DNA of 6,057 nt, taken from positions 1 through 6,057 of the forward strand of contig URNQ01000120.1 of the NCBI GenBank assembly GCA_900549245.1. The letters run 5' to 3'. Below are positions 5,624 to 6,057 of the stretch, one piece after another. Each line of letters opens with the position of its first letter. The stretch's first letter is position 1. The DNA comes from an uncultured Collinsella sp. Its GTDB lineage: Bacteria; Actinomycetota; Coriobacteriia; Coriobacteriales; Coriobacteriaceae. The notes under the pieces were generated by a model. It worked only from the letters and a program-made list of their open reading frames with translations, was not told the DNA's origin and made no database searches. Both the position numbers and the translations under genes were made by a program.

Positions 5624-5727
5624 AGTCTTTTTGGGACGGGGCTTTTTTAGCTACCCAATCTGGTGCCGTCGAAGCATGACGCCGTATTTGGCACAGGGTA
5701 GCTAAAAAGCCCCGTTCCAAAAAGACT
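5624..5727. repeat. 104-bp near-perfect inverted repeat downstream of lysR
   Basis: The 33-nt arm at 5624-5656 (starting AGTCTTTTTGGGACGGGG) and the 32-nt arm at 5696-5727 (ending GTTCCAAAAAGACT) are reverse complements. They differ by one base change (GGGAC against GGAAC) and one T in the T-run. The 39-nt centre has a further GTGCC/GGCAC pairing. T-runs lie inside the arms rather than after the stem, so it is not a standard terminator for either strand. It begins 16 nt after the lysR stop. It may act as a bidirectional barrier between the convergent genes or be a MITE-like insertion; no target-site duplication is visible. Confidence 0.8.
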
Positions 5728-5735
5728 AACAAAAC

Positions 5736-5763
5736 GAGGCCCTGGTCAAACGGCCAGGGCCTC
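5736..5763 (-). terminator. Rho-independent terminator for the right-edge ABC gene
   Basis: GAGGCCCTGG (5736-5745) and CCAGGGCCTC (5754-5763) form a perfect 10-bp stem with an 8-nt loop. On the minus strand it is followed by GTTTTGTTAGTCTTTTT, a good U-tract supplied partly by the neighbouring inverted repeat. On the plus strand what follows is ACTAACCTTTATT, weaker but possibly of some use for lysR. Orientation is therefore mainly minus, possibly bidirectional. Confidence 0.8.
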
Positions 5764-5806
5764 ACTAACCTTTATTCCGTTCTAAATGACGGGCTGATTG
5801 CGCGCA

Positions 5807-5912
5807 GGAGGGTGCCCCGGGGCGGCGGGGTATTTCCTCCGCGCGCAGTTTCGCAGCGAAGCGAGAATGTTTGAGCACGGAGGAATTACCCCGACGCCCC
5901 GGGGAACCCTCC
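5807..5912. repeat. 106-bp imperfect inverted repeat with 35-nt GC-rich arms
   Basis: Arm 5807-5841 (GGAGGGTGCCCCGGGGCGGC onward to CCTCCG) is the reverse complement of arm 5878-5912 with three mismatches in 35. The 36-nt centre contains TTTCGCAGCGAAGCGAGAA, itself partly self-complementary. It starts about 14 nt past the stop of the ABC gene on the minus strand, before its terminator. No T-tract follows it. It could be a REP/BIME-type extragenic repeat that folds as RNA at the 3' end of the ABC transcript. Confidence 0.8.
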
Positions 5913-5926
5913 GTCAGTAACCGTTC

Positions 5927-6052
5927 CTACTCCAGCTCAAACGCACCCGTGTACAGCTGGTAGTAGTACCCGCGCTTGGCGATCAGCTCGTCGTGGTTGC
6001 CGCGCTCGATGATGCGGCCGTGTTCGAGGACGATGATCGCGTCAGAGCGACT
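5927..6052 (-). CDS. ABC exporter ATP-binding protein, C-terminal fragment (frame interrupted at the window edge)
   Basis: Reading the minus strand toward the TAG at 5927-5929 gives [20 protein letters not shown], then [19 protein letters not shown] and the stop. This is the extreme C-terminus of an ABC-type exporter ATPase: the strand after the H-loop (xADxIIVLxxGRIxExGxHxEL) and the terminal LYxxxFE helix found in MsbA/LmrA-like fused permease-ATPases. The Walker A, signature and Walker B motifs and the H-loop would lie further right, outside the window. Only about 38-42 residues are present. Just beyond the recognisable part the frame meets TAA (RC of 6053-6055), so the last ~10 nt do not continue the expected HRLSTxR sequence. 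This may be a junction, a frameshift or low-quality end sequence rather than a true pseudogene. The transported substrate cannot be told. Confidence 0.7.
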   Translation of the reverse strand, partial: SRSDAIIVLEHGRIIERGNHDELIAKRGYYYQLYTGAFELE

Positions 6053-6057
6053 TTATC

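Overview
The window is high-GC DNA, with long spurious open frames antisense to the real genes. It is laid out like a compact bacterial chromosome: strong A/GGAG ribosome sites, U-tract terminators, and intergenic spaces rich in inverted repeats. Codon use, protein families and the general look suggest a gut actinobacterium of the Coriobacteriia, probably Collinsella-like. That placement is an inference from style; no 16S or other marker is present.

Layout. Positions 1-739 (minus) hold the N-terminal third of a Tex-family RNA-binding transcription accessory protein that runs off the left edge. Positions 740-1162 are non-coding: the tex leader, an imperfect inverted-repeat element of about 150 bp (835-986), an intrinsic terminator (1051-1088) and a further inverted repeat (1111-1152). 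Three minus-strand genes follow in the order of transcription SDR oxidoreductase (3614-4495), OFA-type major facilitator transporter (2272-3528) and Gfo/Idh/MocA oxidoreductase (1163-2203). They are spaced 85 and 68 nt apart, with a hairpin in each gap, and end at the 1051-1088 terminator. A LysR-type regulator (4729-5607, plus) is divergent from this operon. The shared 233-nt intergenic region carries overlapping divergent promoter candidates and small palindromes. From 5608 to 5926 there is no gene but three successive inverted repeats. The right edge (5927-6052, minus) holds the C-terminal end of an ABC exporter ATPase whose frame is interrupted by a stop 3 nt from the window end.

How the genes fit together. 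A LysR regulator beside an operon of one transporter and two NAD(P)-dependent dehydrogenases is the typical shape of a small catabolic island. The likely scheme is that the OFA transporter imports a small polar molecule, probably a carboxylate or polyol-type compound. The SDR and the Gfo/Idh enzyme then oxidise it, or oxidise and re-reduce it. LysR would sense the compound or a product and control the divergent promoter. The substrate cannot be read from the sequence.

I found no CRISPR array, phage, transposase, toxin-antitoxin or defence genes. The most unusual content is the inverted-repeat intergenic elements and the uncharacterised two-dehydrogenase operon.
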